NCBI GenBank assembly: GCA_038316435.1
Contig: JBBQAQ010000018.1
Coordinates: forward strand, 1-64,000
Reading direction: 5' to 3'
DNA from: JACJXF01 sp038316435
Lineage (GTDB): Bacteria; Bacteroidota; Bacteroidia; Bacteroidales; GCA-2748055
DNA: 64,000 nt
The notes beneath the pieces were generated by a model. It had not been told where the DNA came from. It searched no databases and saw nothing but the letters and a program-made list of their open reading frames with translations. The position numbers and the translations under genes were made by a program. This document shows positions 9,237 through 19,480 of this stretch, one piece after another. Position 1 is the first letter of the stretch. Each line of letters starts with the position of its first letter.

Positions 9237-10043
9237 ATGAAAAAACTAATTGACGAAATAAAAAAGACCAGTGGTGATATGGCCCGCAGGGGATGGGCTG
9301 AATCGAACGGGGGAAATATCAGCCTAAGACTGAACCCGGAAAATTATGCATTTTTTAACGGAATGCCCTATAAATCTGAGCTGCAGAGCCTCCCAATCAC
9401 AATGTCCGAAATCGCCGGAGAACGATTTCTGGTTACCGGGACAGGTAGGTTTTTGCGAAACATCGAGTTATTTCCAGAAAAAAATATTGGAGTAATTGAA
9501 ATCAATGAAAAAGGTGACGCGTTTAAGCTCTTATGGGGATATGAGCCAATTGGTGCTCCTACCTCCGAACTTCCATCTCACTTACTTTCACATTGTAAAA
9601 TCAAGGAAAAATCGAATAATTCCTCATTTGCATTTATTCATACACATCCGAATAGCATCATTGCTCTTTCCTACGCAGTTGCAAATCTGGATACAAAAAG
9701 TCTGACGAAACTTTTATGGCAAAGTCATGCTGAATGCATTGTGGTATTTCCTGAAGGGATTGAGTTATTACAATGGATTATGGCCGGGAGTCTTGATCTA
9801 GGAAAAGCTACTGCTGAAGCAATCTCACGCAGAAATCTTGTTATCTGGCAATTTCATGGGATCTGCGGTTGTGGAAGAAATCTGGATGAAGCATTTGGAC
9901 GAATCGACGTGGCTGAAAAAGCCGCCGACATTTGCCTAAAAGTATTGTCGGCCGGAGGTGCGAAACAAACCCTTACCGATACGCAACTTCGCGCAATAGC
10001 AGAAAATTTTAACCGCAGAATTGACGAAGACTTTTTCAAGTGA
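9237..10043 (+). CDS. rhaD: Rhamnulose-1-phosphate aldolase
   Basis: A 268-residue class II aldolase that splits L-rhamnulose 1-phosphate into dihydroxyacetone phosphate and L-lactaldehyde in the cytoplasm. The family features are clear: the phosphate-binding SNGGNIS near residue 23, E111 in PTSELPSH, H135 and H137 in HTHP, and H207 in QFHGI. These match the catalytic Glu and three zinc-binding His of E. coli RhaD in order and spacing, and length fits the family. No rhamnose isomerase or rhamnulokinase gene lies beside it, so the rest of the pathway must be elsewhere. Its place behind a rhamnosidase-like gene suggests dedicated use of rhamnose released by this locus. Confidence 0.9.
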   Translation: MKKLIDEIKKTSGDMARRGWAESNGGNISLRLNPENYAFFNGMPYKSELQSLPITMSEIAGERFLVTGTGRFLRNIELFPEKNIGVIEINEKGDAFKLLWGYEPIGAPTSELPSHLLSHCKIKEKSNNSSFAFIHTHPNSIIALSYAVANLDTKSLTKLLWQSHAECIVVFPEGIELLQWIMAGSLDLGKATAEAISRRNLVIWQFHGICGCGRNLDEAFGRIDVAEKAADICLKVLSAGGAKQTLTDTQLRAIAENFNRRIDEDFFK

Positions 10044-10286
10044 CCACAAATAAGTGGTAGCCAAATAATACAATTTACAAGACTTGTTGTATGAAAAAAT
10101 AACTGATACTCACCATCGTTCTGATTTCAATTGCTTGATCCTAAACTTGACTTATCTGCCTTCGATTTACTCTCTGGTGAAATTGCCATCGCAAAAGATA
10201 GAATCTGGTGGCGACAAGATTAAAAATTTCTTTCAGAACCTTCTAAAAGAGCAGAGAGAAAATGAGAAAAATTAAACCCGGAAGCG

Positions 10287-10348
10287 AAAATAGCAAACCT
10301 ATTTGATTAGTTAATGAACTCTTATTAGGCCGAAAAGAAATAATTTTG
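10287..10348 (+). promoter_or_regulatory. PUL-type promoter with direct-repeat operator, site 1
   Basis: Half-site 1 is AAAATAGCAAACCT at 10287-10300. A weak second half-site, TAGTTAATGAACTC, starts 21 bp later at 10308. The -7 box TAATTTTG is at 10341-10348, 20 bp after half-site 2. It serves the operon starting at 10392. The same geometry recurs before 19481, 32756, 38028 and 52146. The remainder of the 10044-10391 gap holds only an unconvincing short frame at 10084-10275. Confidence 0.6.
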
Positions 10349-10391
10349 TGGTGAATTGCTGTAATTCTAACGACAAACTAAAAACTTCATA

Positions 10392-13300
10392 ATGAGTTCA
10401 GTTCCTCAAAGATTCCGAAAGACCTTTGACAAATTGGTCAAAAATAAAATCCCATTTAAAGTAAGTTTTATAATTATTGGGGTTATTTCAACAGTATGGT
10501 TCCTCATTAGAGTAATTCCAAAACCTTCACGGGCAGCTTACCCTTGCATGAGGGCAGCAGCGCCGGTAATGTCGGCATTTATTCTCTATATCATTTCTCT
10601 CGCTGGAACCGTATTGGTATTCAGGAAGGCAAAAACCCAATTTAAAAAATCCAGATACGTCATTGCAGGAGGCTTAGTTCTAATAGCTGTTTCACTTTTT
10701 GCCCTTGCATCCAATCTGAATATTAAGAAAATATACGCCCAATATAAATCTTCGAATGCTACTGCTCTTGTTGCAAATACTCCATATGGTGAACCTCGGG
10801 GAATTTTTCCGGGCAGGGTTGTATGGGCCTGGAATCCGGATGCTACAGATAAAAACTGCACAAACAAATTAAATGATGCGTCCAGAGGAGTTGACGGGTA
10901 TTTTCTAGCAAAAAACAATAATCAGGCGGTGATCGATGGAATGCTCAGCGATGCCGTTACCAAATTAACTGGAACTGCCACAGTAAAAGATGCATGGACC
11001 GCACTATTTAAGTCACTTAATGAGCGTAAAGGTCTTGGAAATGTTGATTATTCTGCGGGTCAGAAGATATTTATCAAAGTGAATCTAGGCGGCGGGAGTT
11101 GGCTTACCGATGCAAGTAACCTCTCATTTATTACCTCTGGATGGCAGGCCGACAATTATGGAATGGCTGAAACCTCCCCTGCAGCGATGCTTGCTGTCTT
11201 AAAACAACTCGTTACTGTTTATGGAGTTCCCCAGCAGGATATTTATATCGGAGATCCGATTGCTCATATCTATAAGCATGTTTACGACCAGTTGGCTGCT
11301 ATATATCCTAATGTAAAATATGTAGATAAAAGTCACAGCGACATTGGCCGCACAAAACTTACCATTCCTACTGACCCTATTATTTATTATTCTGATGGTG
11401 GAAATGACATGCCAGATGCAGTCGCAGACAAACTATATACTGAAATGCAGGATGCTGATTACCTTATCAATATCGCAGCTCTTAAGGCGCATGCACGAGC
11501 TGGTGTAACACTTACAACCAAGAATCATTTCGGATCTCAAACACGGGATGGCGCCGGTCATTTGCATGAAGGTCTTATTGCACCTGAAAACGATGTCCCC
11601 GTTCGTACCGATTATGGTGTTTATCGAGTTCTTACTGACCTTATGGGGCATGAAAAATTAGGAGGAAATACTGTATTGTTTATGATTGACGGGTTATGGG
11701 GAGGAACAGAAGCTGTTGAGAAACCCGTAAAATGGACTACTGCCCCATTCAATAATGACTGGCCGAACTCCTTCTTTATTGCTCAGGATCCCGTTGCACT
11801 GGAATCAGTTTGCATGGACTTCCTCCGTGCTGAATTTACGAATCCTTCAGGTCCGGGAAAAGCAAGACCACAATATGGTGCTGTTGACGATTACCTTCTT
11901 CAGGCAGCAGATTCGAAATTCTGGCCAGCCGGTCTTGATTATGACCCGGAAGGTGATGGTATTATCATGGGAAGTCTAGGTATTTGCGAACATTGGAATG
12001 ATCCAAATAAAAAACAATATTCCCGCAACCTTGGCTTCGATGAGGGTATTGAACTCGTATCTACAAATCCCTCTTTAATAAAAACAACATTAATAGCTAG
12101 TGAAACTGCTACTCCACCGGTTTTTGATGGGGAAGACACTGATGGCTGCTGGACAAGTGCTAAATGGTATCCTATCGATCAGACATGGATCACATGGGGA
12201 CAAGCAGTTCCTGAATCAGATTTCCATGGGGAATTTAAGGTTTCCTGGTCATCTGCTGAAAACCTCATGTATTATCTGGTAAGAATAACCGATGATGCCT
12301 TTATTGATGGATATGTTTATCCTGACGGAGGTTACCCTAATTTTGATATTGTAGAGGTATTTATTGATGAGGATAAATCAGGCGGTCTGCATGTATTCGA
12401 TAATAACCTTACCTTGGGCCAAAATGCCGAGAATGCCTTTTCTTACCACCTTGCGACCAGCAAGCCTGTTGATGGTGGAACCAGCTCCAATTTGGTGGCA
12501 TGTGATATCTCAGGGACAGACTGGAGCGATCAGGTAATAGAAAATTACGCGGCCCATTTCCCTGATTTTAAAATGAAAAGAACTGGAAATGTTTATACTT
12601 ATGAGTTCTCAATGAGAGTATATACCGATGCTTATTCAAAAGCAGATCCGGAGGCATCAAGACGGACTCTTTCTGAAAATAAACTTATGGGAATGAGCAT
12701 GGCCTATTGCGATAATGACAGCCTTGATGGCGCTCGTGATAATTTCTTCGGTTCTGTTTGGGTTTCGGCAGCCGAATACAACGACCACTGGAAGAATGCC
12801 AATGGTTATGGCTCTGTCAGACTGGTTACAAATCTTACACCACAGAATCATGCAGTAGTTGTTAGTTCTGAAATTCCCGATTTCAGTATTACAGGGAAAA
12901 ATCAGTCATTAACAATTGTTGCGGATCTTTCTACAATTTTTTATGATCCAGACATGGATGTTCTCAATTATACAATCACCTGCGCATCCCCTGATTTAGC
13001 TTTTAACTTAGCCGGAAACAAACTTACTGTAAATGCAACAACCAACTATTCCGGAGATTTTGAAGTAACCCTCAAAGCAAGTGATGGCGAATTTGATGCA
13101 AGTACTATTTTTATGGTTCTGGATGGCACAACCGGAATTTTGAATCCCAAATCGGAAAATAAACTTAAATTGTATCCTAATCCTGCTTCCGAAATTCTGT
13201 GGATTAAAATGCCATTATCTACGGAGAATCAGGATTGTAAATTAGAAATATTCAACATGAGTGGCAAAAGTTTACAAACTGAACTTTTCCCTAAAACGAA

Positions 13301-13409
13301 ATCAGGAAGTGAAATTCAAATAAATATAAGCGGATTGAAATCAGGCAATTACATGGCCAGATTAACAATTGGGCATAAGTATTATAATGAAATTTTTAGT
13401 AAAAATTAA
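10392..13409 (+). CDS. Membrane-anchored DUF362 / CBM9-like protein with T9SS sorting domain
   Basis: A 1005-residue protein with an unusual layout. Three hydrophobic segments lie near residues 24-41, 54-76 and 86-106, preceded by basic residues and holding a YPCMRAAAP stretch. A DUF362-type domain spans about 200-520 (KIFIKVNLGGG near 225, KAHARAGVTLTTKNHFGS near 365). A CBM9/DOMON-like carbohydrate-binding domain spans about 573-815, with acidic calcium-site-like stretches. A cadherin-like beta-sandwich covers 827-913, and a type A T9SS sorting domain starts at KLYPNPAS near 925. DUF362 has no settled function. It is the first gene of a two-gene operon, 22 bases before the giant glycosidase, under PUL site 1. 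It is probably a surface or envelope glycan-handling protein; enzymatic activity is unknown. Confidence 0.65.
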   Translation: MSSVPQRFRKTFDKLVKNKIPFKVSFIIIGVISTVWFLIRVIPKPSRAAYPCMRAAAPVMSAFILYIISLAGTVLVFRKAKTQFKKSRYVIAGGLVLIAVSLFALASNLNIKKIYAQYKSSNATALVANTPYGEPRGIFPGRVVWAWNPDATDKNCTNKLNDASRGVDGYFLAKNNNQAVIDGMLSDAVTKLTGTATVKDAWTALFKSLNERKGLGNVDYSAGQKIFIKVNLGGGSWLTDASNLSFITSGWQADNYGMAETSPAAMLAVLKQLVTVYGVPQQDIYIGDPIAHIYKHVYDQLAAIYPNVKYVDKSHSDIGRTKLTIPTDPIIYYSDGGNDMPDAVADKLYTEMQDADYLINIAALKAHARAGVTLTTKNHFGSQTRDGAGHLHEGLIAPENDVPVRTDYGVYRVLTDLMGHEKLGGNTVLFMIDGLWGGTEAVEKPVKWTTAPFNNDWPNSFFIAQDPVALESVCMDFLRAEFTNPSGPGKARPQYGAVDDYLLQAADSKFWPAGLDYDPEGDGIIMGSLGICEHWNDPNKKQYSRNLGFDEGIELVSTNPSLIKTTLIASETATPPVFDGEDTDGCWTSAKWYPIDQTWITWGQAVPESDFHGEFKVSWSSAENLMYYLVRITDDAFIDGYVYPDGGYPNFDIVEVFIDEDKSGGLHVFDNNLTLGQNAENAFSYHLATSKPVDGGTSSNLVACDISGTDWSDQVIENYAAHFPDFKMKRTGNVYTYEFSMRVYTDAYSKADPEASRRTLSENKLMGMSMAYCDNDSLDGARDNFFGSVWVSAAEYNDHWKNANGYGSVRLVTNLTPQNHAVVVSSEIPDFSITGKNQSLTIVADLSTIFYDPDMDVLNYTITCASPDLAFNLAGNKLTVNATTNYSGDFEVTLKASDGEFDASTIFMVLDGTTGILNPKSENKLKLYPNPASEILWIKMPLSTENQDCKLEIFNMSGKSLQTELFPKTKSGSEIQINISGLKSGNYMARLTIGHKYYNEIFSKN

Positions 13410-13431
13410 GCTCCACTAAACTAAACAAGTT

Positions 13432-16400
13432 ATGAAAGCAAATACTTTAGTTTTATTATCGGCATTTCTATTTTCCAGCTCTGTGCTTATGGCTCAGAAC
13501 GGGCATGTGACATGGGAAAAGTTTAAACCGGCTCCGGCCACTTTCCCATTAATTAGCGCAGCAACCAGTCCATCTGCTACACTGGAACTAACATCTCTCG
13601 ATGCTCCTCTTAACACTGATGATGGCTATGCAGCAAGAATCAGAGGTTATATAGTACCTGCACAAACGGGACTTTATACATTTTATGTAGCGTCTGATGA
13701 TCAGAGCGAACTCTGGCTAAGTCCAAACATCTTACCTGCTAATGCAGTTAAAATAAGTTTCTTAACCAGCTGGTCAAGCCAATATCAATGGACTCAGGAA
13801 CCTGATAATCAAATGTCGGATCCTATTTCGCTTGTCGCTGGTAACTACTACTATTTTGAAGCCATGATGATAGAAGGAAGTGGTGGGGATAACCTTTCAG
13901 TGGGATGGAAAGTACCAGGGAGTTCTACGATTCAGGTAATAGGTTCATCGTTTATTTCCAGTGAAGCCGTTATTGATTCAACTCTCACACAAATAAAAGA
14001 TTTCGGCTTTAATACCCTTGGAGTTCCTGCAATTGGAGTCGTTGATACAACAGCGGGTACTGTTCAGGTTCATGTCCCTTTTGGAACAAATCTTAGTTCA
14101 CTTTCCCCTGAAATAAAACTATCTTTTGGGACAACAGCAAGTCCTGCCTCCGGAATCGCACAAAACTTTTCTTCTCCGGTAGTTTATACAGTTAAATCAG
14201 CTGATGGTAATCACACAAAAGTATACACAGTTTCCGTAATTGTGGATGCAAAAAGAACTGATAATACCGTTTCGAGTCCTGTACTTGTTTTCCCACAGGT
14301 AAGCATTACCGGGACAGTCAATAATACTCTAAATACTATTAGTTTTGATATTTACAGCGGTTTAGCAGGCACAGCAGCTTTTAATTTCTCGAAAGACTAT
14401 TTTGCGCTGGGATCAATTGCGTCAGGAACCTCTATTTCCTTTGCAACTGCAAGTTCTCTTGCAATAACAGCTCAGGACGGTTCAATAAAAACTTATACTC
14501 TACTTTATAATAACATTGCAGGTGTTGCAGGTTTTATGGACGACTTTACTGCAAATACCTGGCTTAGCAATTGGATTGTAAGAAACTGGAACAATAGCGG
14601 AGATGGAAATATTTTCACGATCAGCCATTCGGCGGCAGATGGAAACCTGAAAATTACTAAAAACACTTCAACAAACGACTACATACGGTTTACTTTTCCT
14701 GAAAACCTAAACCTTGGCTTGGTTAGCCCAAAAGTACGTTTCAGAGTTAAATCGGCCTCCGCACTTATTGATTGTGGTGCAAAACTTCAGGATTCAAATG
14801 CTCCTCTGAATGATGGTAACTTTGATGTTTCTTCACAAAGTCTTAGTATGCCAGTAGCCGCAGATGGTCAGTTTCATGAAGCCATCTGGGATTTTACTGG
14901 GAAAATGAAAACTATTAATCCATTCCTTGTAAAATATCTTGTTTTGAGTACTGACCGTACCGTCAGTGCAGCACTTAGTGATGTCAGGATTGATGATTTC
15001 AGAGTTGGAGTTGATGCATACGCCAATAAAAAACCTATGGCAGATCCGATTAGTAAACCTGCATGGGCTTATGTTTCAGATGGAGCGCAGTTAGTCCAAT
15101 TAAAAGGAATTAGCGATGGGAATCTGGAGAGAGAAGAAACCTTAACTATTACGGCAAGCAGCAGCAATCAGGCTGTTGTGGCAGACGGAAACATAAGTCT
15201 ATCTTACGATGGTTCCTCTCCTACTGCAATATTATCCTATACAGGTACCACCAATGGAACCGCAATTATAACAGTTACAGTTAAAGATAATAAGGGAACC
15301 GTTTACAGCGACGAGTCAGACAGCTATTCACTTACATTCGTAGCCGAGTTCAGAGATTCTACTCCTGGTATAAATGATGCTGCCATTTTTGGATCGGTGA
15401 ACTTCACACATTATAATGTTGGAGCTGGTCATCAGCATGTAGTTGTTTTGGGTAATGTTGATGATGGAGATGAAGATGTGGTTCAGAAAATAACTTTTGG
15501 GTTTACTAACAACGCAAGCGACAAAGTTATCATTGATTCTATCTCCTACATCACTGGAAGCTCCTATGCTTTACTCTACTTCCATGATAAAGGAACTACA
15601 GGAAATGCAAATGTAACCGTAAGTTGCATTGATGAAACTGATCAATTACTTGGCAAAACCCCTTTCACAATGAGTTTTGATATTCCCCTTGGAATATATG
15701 AAACCTATGGTGTAAATTATGGCGCAACACAGGTTGCATTCTGGCAAGATATGCCTTACAAACAGGATCCTGTTTATAAAGATGGGTATCCGGTAATCTA
15801 TCCTCAGGCAAATGTATTGGATGTATGTAAAGATGATTTCTTCTGGGGAAGAATGTGGGGATACATCATTGCACCTGTTACAGGTAGTTACAAATTCTAT
15901 TCATTTACTGAAGGAGAAGGATTAGGTAATTTCTACCTTAGTACAAATGCTACTCAAAGCGGATTGCCTGCAATCGGAAGCCCCACAGCAATAAACGAAC
16001 AGGCTTCTTCCTTCGTAAATCTTGAAGCAGGAAAGGCATATTATTTCGAAGCTTATCACAAAGAAATTATTAATGATTATTTTCTGAGACTCGAATGGGT
16101 TTACCCAGGAATATCAACTCCAGTAGTAATTCAACAACCCTACGTCTTTAGTATGCTTGACATGATACTGCCCAGTTCACCTGCAAATTTAACTCTACTA
16201 AAAAAAGGGTCAAATCAAGCTTTAGTTCAGTGGCAGGCATCAACTGATAATATAAAGGTAAATGGGTATTACATTTTTGTAAATGGAATTCTCTATAATA
16301 CAGTACCTCTTAAGGCTACCAGTTTGTTGATTGAAAACCTGGATCCGGCTACCAGCTATGATGTATTTGTTATGGCTGCCGATATGTTGAAAAACTATTC

Positions 16401-19215
16401 TAAACCTTCAGCCGGAATACAATTTACCACCTGGGGTTTGGATGTTAATCCCCCGGAAACTCCAACAAATCTATCCGTTACAGAAAAGACCGCATTCAGT
16501 ACAACGGTATCCTGGACTGCCTCAACGGATGCCGAGACAGAAGTATTTGGATATTATATTTATGTAAATGGCAGTGCAACTCCTGTTAATACGGTTCCTG
16601 TTATTTCAACTACTTATAAAGTAACCGGTTTAGAAGCAGAAAGCGATTATACCATTTCAGTTTCCGCAGTAGATGCTGCACTCAATGAATCAGCCACAGC
16701 CTCCATTTCAGGCACCACAAATGTGTTTACATGGGATGATGTTAAGGAAGATGCTTATGTTGGAAAGGTAAGCATGAGCTGGGATCCGATTGTTCCCTCA
16801 ACCGGTTTTGCAGTTGAAGGAGATTATGGTTTACAATCAGTATTTCTTTCAAATAAAGTATCATACAACTCATTTGAAGGGCCTGCTTTTGTTAATAATA
16901 TGAACTCTACAGCACTTACCACTGTTGAGAAAAGTAAATCATCTGGTGTCACCTATTTTGCCGAAACGGTAAGTGTGTTTCATGGTAAGAAAGCAGCCAA
17001 ACTTGAAGTAGGTCCCGGAGATTATTTCAGAAATCAGTCATCAATTGTGATGACTCCTTCCTACAACTATCTTGTAAGATTTGCCGCCAAAAAAGGAACT
17101 TCTTACCCAGGAACAATAACTGTCAAGGTTTTCCGGGAAACCGGTGGTGTGGTAGCTGCATTTACTGGTTCCGTAACACCTGGTTCTGAATGGGCAATGC
17201 ACGAACTTGAATTTCCAGGAATACAAGATGCTTCGACGGGTTGGATTGTAGAATTCTCTTTTAACGCTCTTGGAACAGTTTATCTTGATGATATTCAGCT
17301 TCATATCAAGGAATGGTATGATCCTACAACAAAATTCTCAAAGGCCGGACTCGATATTCTGGATGAACTGCAACCTGCAGGTGTTCGCTGGGGAGCTATT
17401 GATGCAAATTATGAGTCTTTTTCAGAATCAGTTGGCCCTTATCAGAAATCCAATATGACCCTTGGCGATTTTGCAGCACTGAGTGCAAGATATAACGGAT
17501 ATGCCCTTTTAACAGTGGGTGTAAATTCAGCTACCGACTGGATGACAAACGCCAATACCTTTAAAAACTTCGTTGAATATCTAAATGGTCCTGCAGGTAC
17601 AACCTGGGGAGATGTTCGTATTTCTGAAGGCTATGCGTTACCATTCAACGAGCAACTTAAAGGCACTATCATTGAAATGGGCAATGAAGTCTGGGGTTTT
17701 GATGCACATGGCGCCAACGCATTTGGCGGCAGCTACAATAACTATGCACCCTGGGCAAGAAACATGTCCAAGAATTACATTAAAACATCTCCTTACTATA
17801 ATCCGGAGAAAATGTGGGTTGCATTTAGCGGACGTAGTCCGGAAGAAAATTATAGCCTCCACTCAAGCCTGTTTAACGGTGATGCCGGTGAAATGGACAT
17901 GCTGGGAATCAGCGGATATCTGGGTGGAAACCTAAAATATGATCCTGCAATTGATCCGGGTGAATCGCAACTCGATTATCATAAAAACTCTTACTCCGTA
18001 TTCTACAGCAAGCTCAAAGGACTTGAAAGTGTAAATAAGGAAATGATTCAGTATATGGGAAAAAGAGTGCCATCTTATATGTATGAAGGTAATCTTACTA
18101 CAAACGATTATCATGGAACTGTTGGTCAGGCCGTATCCTTTGCTGATTATTATACAGCAGTAATGGAATATGGAGTTGTGCTACCTGATGTATTCTGCTT
18201 GGAAGGCGGGCAATGGAGAATTCTGGATAATAGTATAAATCTCAAAAAACGTCCATTATTTTATATGGTTAAATATTTTAATCAGTTCTGTAAAGGCGGA
18301 GTTCTCCTAAAAAGCAATTATCAGTCGGTTGATAAAATCTCTGATTACACTGGAATTCAGCTCAAACTTAACAGTGTTGGCACATACTTCTTCAGCAATG
18401 AAGATAAATATGCCGTTGCATTATACAGCAGAGATTTTGAGCATGATTATATTGTTCAGTTGGATTTACCTGATGACATTGGTACAATCACCGATGGTCA
18501 GATGGTTATTGTAAGCGGAAGTAATTATAATGCTTTGGATGTAACAATTAATGATTCCGTTATCAATGTAACAGACGGTATGCTGGTTTCAATTCCAAAA
18601 TACAGTGCAGTATTTATCCGCTTTAAAGCCGGCACCAAAACTTTCGATCCTATGCCAGTGCTTGGTGATTACCAATACCAAAAAGTTACAAGTATCGATC
18701 TGTATACCGCTGATGGTTCAACTGATCTGGACACTCCTTCTGAATTTAAGCGAATTCTTTATACGGTAAGTCCGACAGATGCATTCTACCAAACACTTAA
18801 ATTCGCAATTGTTGAGAATTCAGCACATGCAAGTTTAGCGGCAAACCGAAATGTTAAAGCCGATGGTTATACTAATGGAACCGTTACAGTTCGTGCAACT
18901 GCTACCGATGGAAGTGGAACATTCAGTGATATTACCTTTAATGTTACCAACCAATTAGTAGGTATTGAAAATCCCGGTGTCCTTAATCTCAAAGTCTATC
19001 CAAATCCTGTAAAAGACAAGATGAATATTGAACTTGGTGGATTAAGTTCTGAGGCTACTATCACTGTCAGGAATGTTTTAGGGAATATTGTGTTGCAGAA
19101 AGCAGTGTATACTGAAAAGTCCGTTCTTGATCTTAGCAGTTTAAAAAACGGAGTTTATTTTATGGAAGTAGCTGCTGAAAAAGGAAATCAGGTTTTCAGA
19201 TTTGTAAAACAATAG
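13432..19215 (+). CDS. Giant T9SS-exported multidomain glycosidase, GH51-like core
   Basis: A 1927-residue protein with a signal peptide (LMAQ) and a modular build. PA14-like domain, about 25-180 (GYIVPAQTGLYTFYVASDD). Cadherin/DUF5018-like beta-sandwich repeats, about 182-350. A second PA14-like domain, about 755-905. Two FN3 domains, about 912-1000 and 1006-1097. A lectin-like region, about 1100-1295. A TIM-barrel region, about 1297-1720. A type A T9SS domain from KVYPNPVKDK near 1853. The barrel holds EYLNGPAGTTWG and EMGNEVWG, patterns typical of clan GH-A and closest to GH51 arabinofuranosidases. E1419 is the likely acid/base; the nucleophile is probably E1552 (MYEGN) or E1591. A terminator follows at 19266. 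Substrate is inferred, not proven. Confidence 0.7.
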   Translation: MKANTLVLLSAFLFSSSVLMAQNGHVTWEKFKPAPATFPLISAATSPSATLELTSLDAPLNTDDGYAARIRGYIVPAQTGLYTFYVASDDQSELWLSPNILPANAVKISFLTSWSSQYQWTQEPDNQMSDPISLVAGNYYYFEAMMIEGSGGDNLSVGWKVPGSSTIQVIGSSFISSEAVIDSTLTQIKDFGFNTLGVPAIGVVDTTAGTVQVHVPFGTNLSSLSPEIKLSFGTTASPASGIAQNFSSPVVYTVKSADGNHTKVYTVSVIVDAKRTDNTVSSPVLVFPQVSITGTVNNTLNTISFDIYSGLAGTAAFNFSKDYFALGSIASGTSISFATASSLAITAQDGSIKTYTLLYNNIAGVAGFMDDFTANTWLSNWIVRNWNNSGDGNIFTISHSAADGNLKITKNTSTNDYIRFTFPENLNLGLVSPKVRFRVKSASALIDCGAKLQDSNAPLNDGNFDVSSQSLSMPVAADGQFHEAIWDFTGKMKTINPFLVKYLVLSTDRTVSAALSDVRIDDFRVGVDAYANKKPMADPISKPAWAYVSDGAQLVQLKGISDGNLEREETLTITASSSNQAVVADGNISLSYDGSSPTAILSYTGTTNGTAIITVTVKDNKGTVYSDESDSYSLTFVAEFRDSTPGINDAAIFGSVNFTHYNVGAGHQHVVVLGNVDDGDEDVVQKITFGFTNNASDKVIIDSISYITGSSYALLYFHDKGTTGNANVTVSCIDETDQLLGKTPFTMSFDIPLGIYETYGVNYGATQVAFWQDMPYKQDPVYKDGYPVIYPQANVLDVCKDDFFWGRMWGYIIAPVTGSYKFYSFTEGEGLGNFYLSTNATQSGLPAIGSPTAINEQASSFVNLEAGKAYYFEAYHKEIINDYFLRLEWVYPGISTPVVIQQPYVFSMLDMILPSSPANLTLLKKGSNQALVQWQASTDNIKVNGYYIFVNGILYNTVPLKATSLLIENLDPATSYDVFVMAADMLKNYSKPSAGIQFTTWGLDVNPPETPTNLSVTEKTAFSTTVSWTASTDAETEVFGYYIYVNGSATPVNTVPVISTTYKVTGLEAESDYTISVSAVDAALNESATASISGTTNVFTWDDVKEDAYVGKVSMSWDPIVPSTGFAVEGDYGLQSVFLSNKVSYNSFEGPAFVNNMNSTALTTVEKSKSSGVTYFAETVSVFHGKKAAKLEVGPGDYFRNQSSIVMTPSYNYLVRFAAKKGTSYPGTITVKVFRETGGVVAAFTGSVTPGSEWAMHELEFPGIQDASTGWIVEFSFNALGTVYLDDIQLHIKEWYDPTTKFSKAGLDILDELQPAGVRWGAIDANYESFSESVGPYQKSNMTLGDFAALSARYNGYALLTVGVNSATDWMTNANTFKNFVEYLNGPAGTTWGDVRISEGYALPFNEQLKGTIIEMGNEVWGFDAHGANAFGGSYNNYAPWARNMSKNYIKTSPYYNPEKMWVAFSGRSPEENYSLHSSLFNGDAGEMDMLGISGYLGGNLKYDPAIDPGESQLDYHKNSYSVFYSKLKGLESVNKEMIQYMGKRVPSYMYEGNLTTNDYHGTVGQAVSFADYYTAVMEYGVVLPDVFCLEGGQWRILDNSINLKKRPLFYMVKYFNQFCKGGVLLKSNYQSVDKISDYTGIQLKLNSVGTYFFSNEDKYAVALYSRDFEHDYIVQLDLPDDIGTITDGQMVIVSGSNYNALDVTINDSVINVTDGMLVSIPKYSAVFIRFKAGTKTFDPMPVLGDYQYQKVTSIDLYTADGSTDLDTPSEFKRILYTVSPTDAFYQTLKFAIVENSAHASLAANRNVKADGYTNGTVTVRATATDGSGTFSDITFNVTNQLVGIENPGVLNLKVYPNPVKDKMNIELGGLSSEATITVRNVLGNIVLQKAVYTEKSVLDLSSLKNGVYFMEVAAEKGNQVFRFVKQ

Positions 19216-19265
19216 TTTCAGAGTTTAACAATCAGCAGCAAACCATCCTTTCTAACCATTTTTAT

Positions 19266-19300
19266 AAAAGCCAGTGAATCAGCTAATTCACTGGCTTTTT
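19266..19300 (+). terminator. Rho-independent terminator after the T9SS operon
   Basis: A perfect 13-bp stem (19267-19279 with 19286-19298, core AGCCAGTGAAT) has a 6-base loop and ends in a T-run. It lies 50 bases after the stop of the 1927-residue protein and separates operon 1 from the SusC promoter. Confidence 0.9.
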
Positions 19301-19324
19301 AAATGATATCCCAAAACAATTGAT

Positions 19325-19386
19325 AAAATAGCAAACCTTTTTGATTTTATATTGAACCTCAAGACTATTAAATCTGAATAGTTTTG
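19325..19386 (+). promoter_or_regulatory. PUL-type promoter with direct-repeat operator, site 2
   Basis: Half-site 1 at 19325-19338 is identical to site 1 (AAAATAGCAAACCT). Half-site 2, TTTATATTGAACCT, starts 21 bp later at 19346 and keeps the AACCT end. TAGTTTTG at 19379-19386 is the -7 box, again 20 bp after half-site 2. It drives the SusC operon, leaving a leader of roughly 90 bases. Confidence 0.65.
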
Positions 19387-19480
19387 ATATTTAAATAATA
19401 GACATATTTCAAGGAGTAAATGATACCTAATTATTATGCTCTGAGAAATATAAGAATTCTCTCAAAAACTAACTGATTGT

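Noticed and set aside
10084..10275. 63-residue TTG-started frame before the DUF362 gene
   Set aside because: Weak start, no domain, lies just upstream of the operator; could be a decayed fragment but nothing supports a gene.
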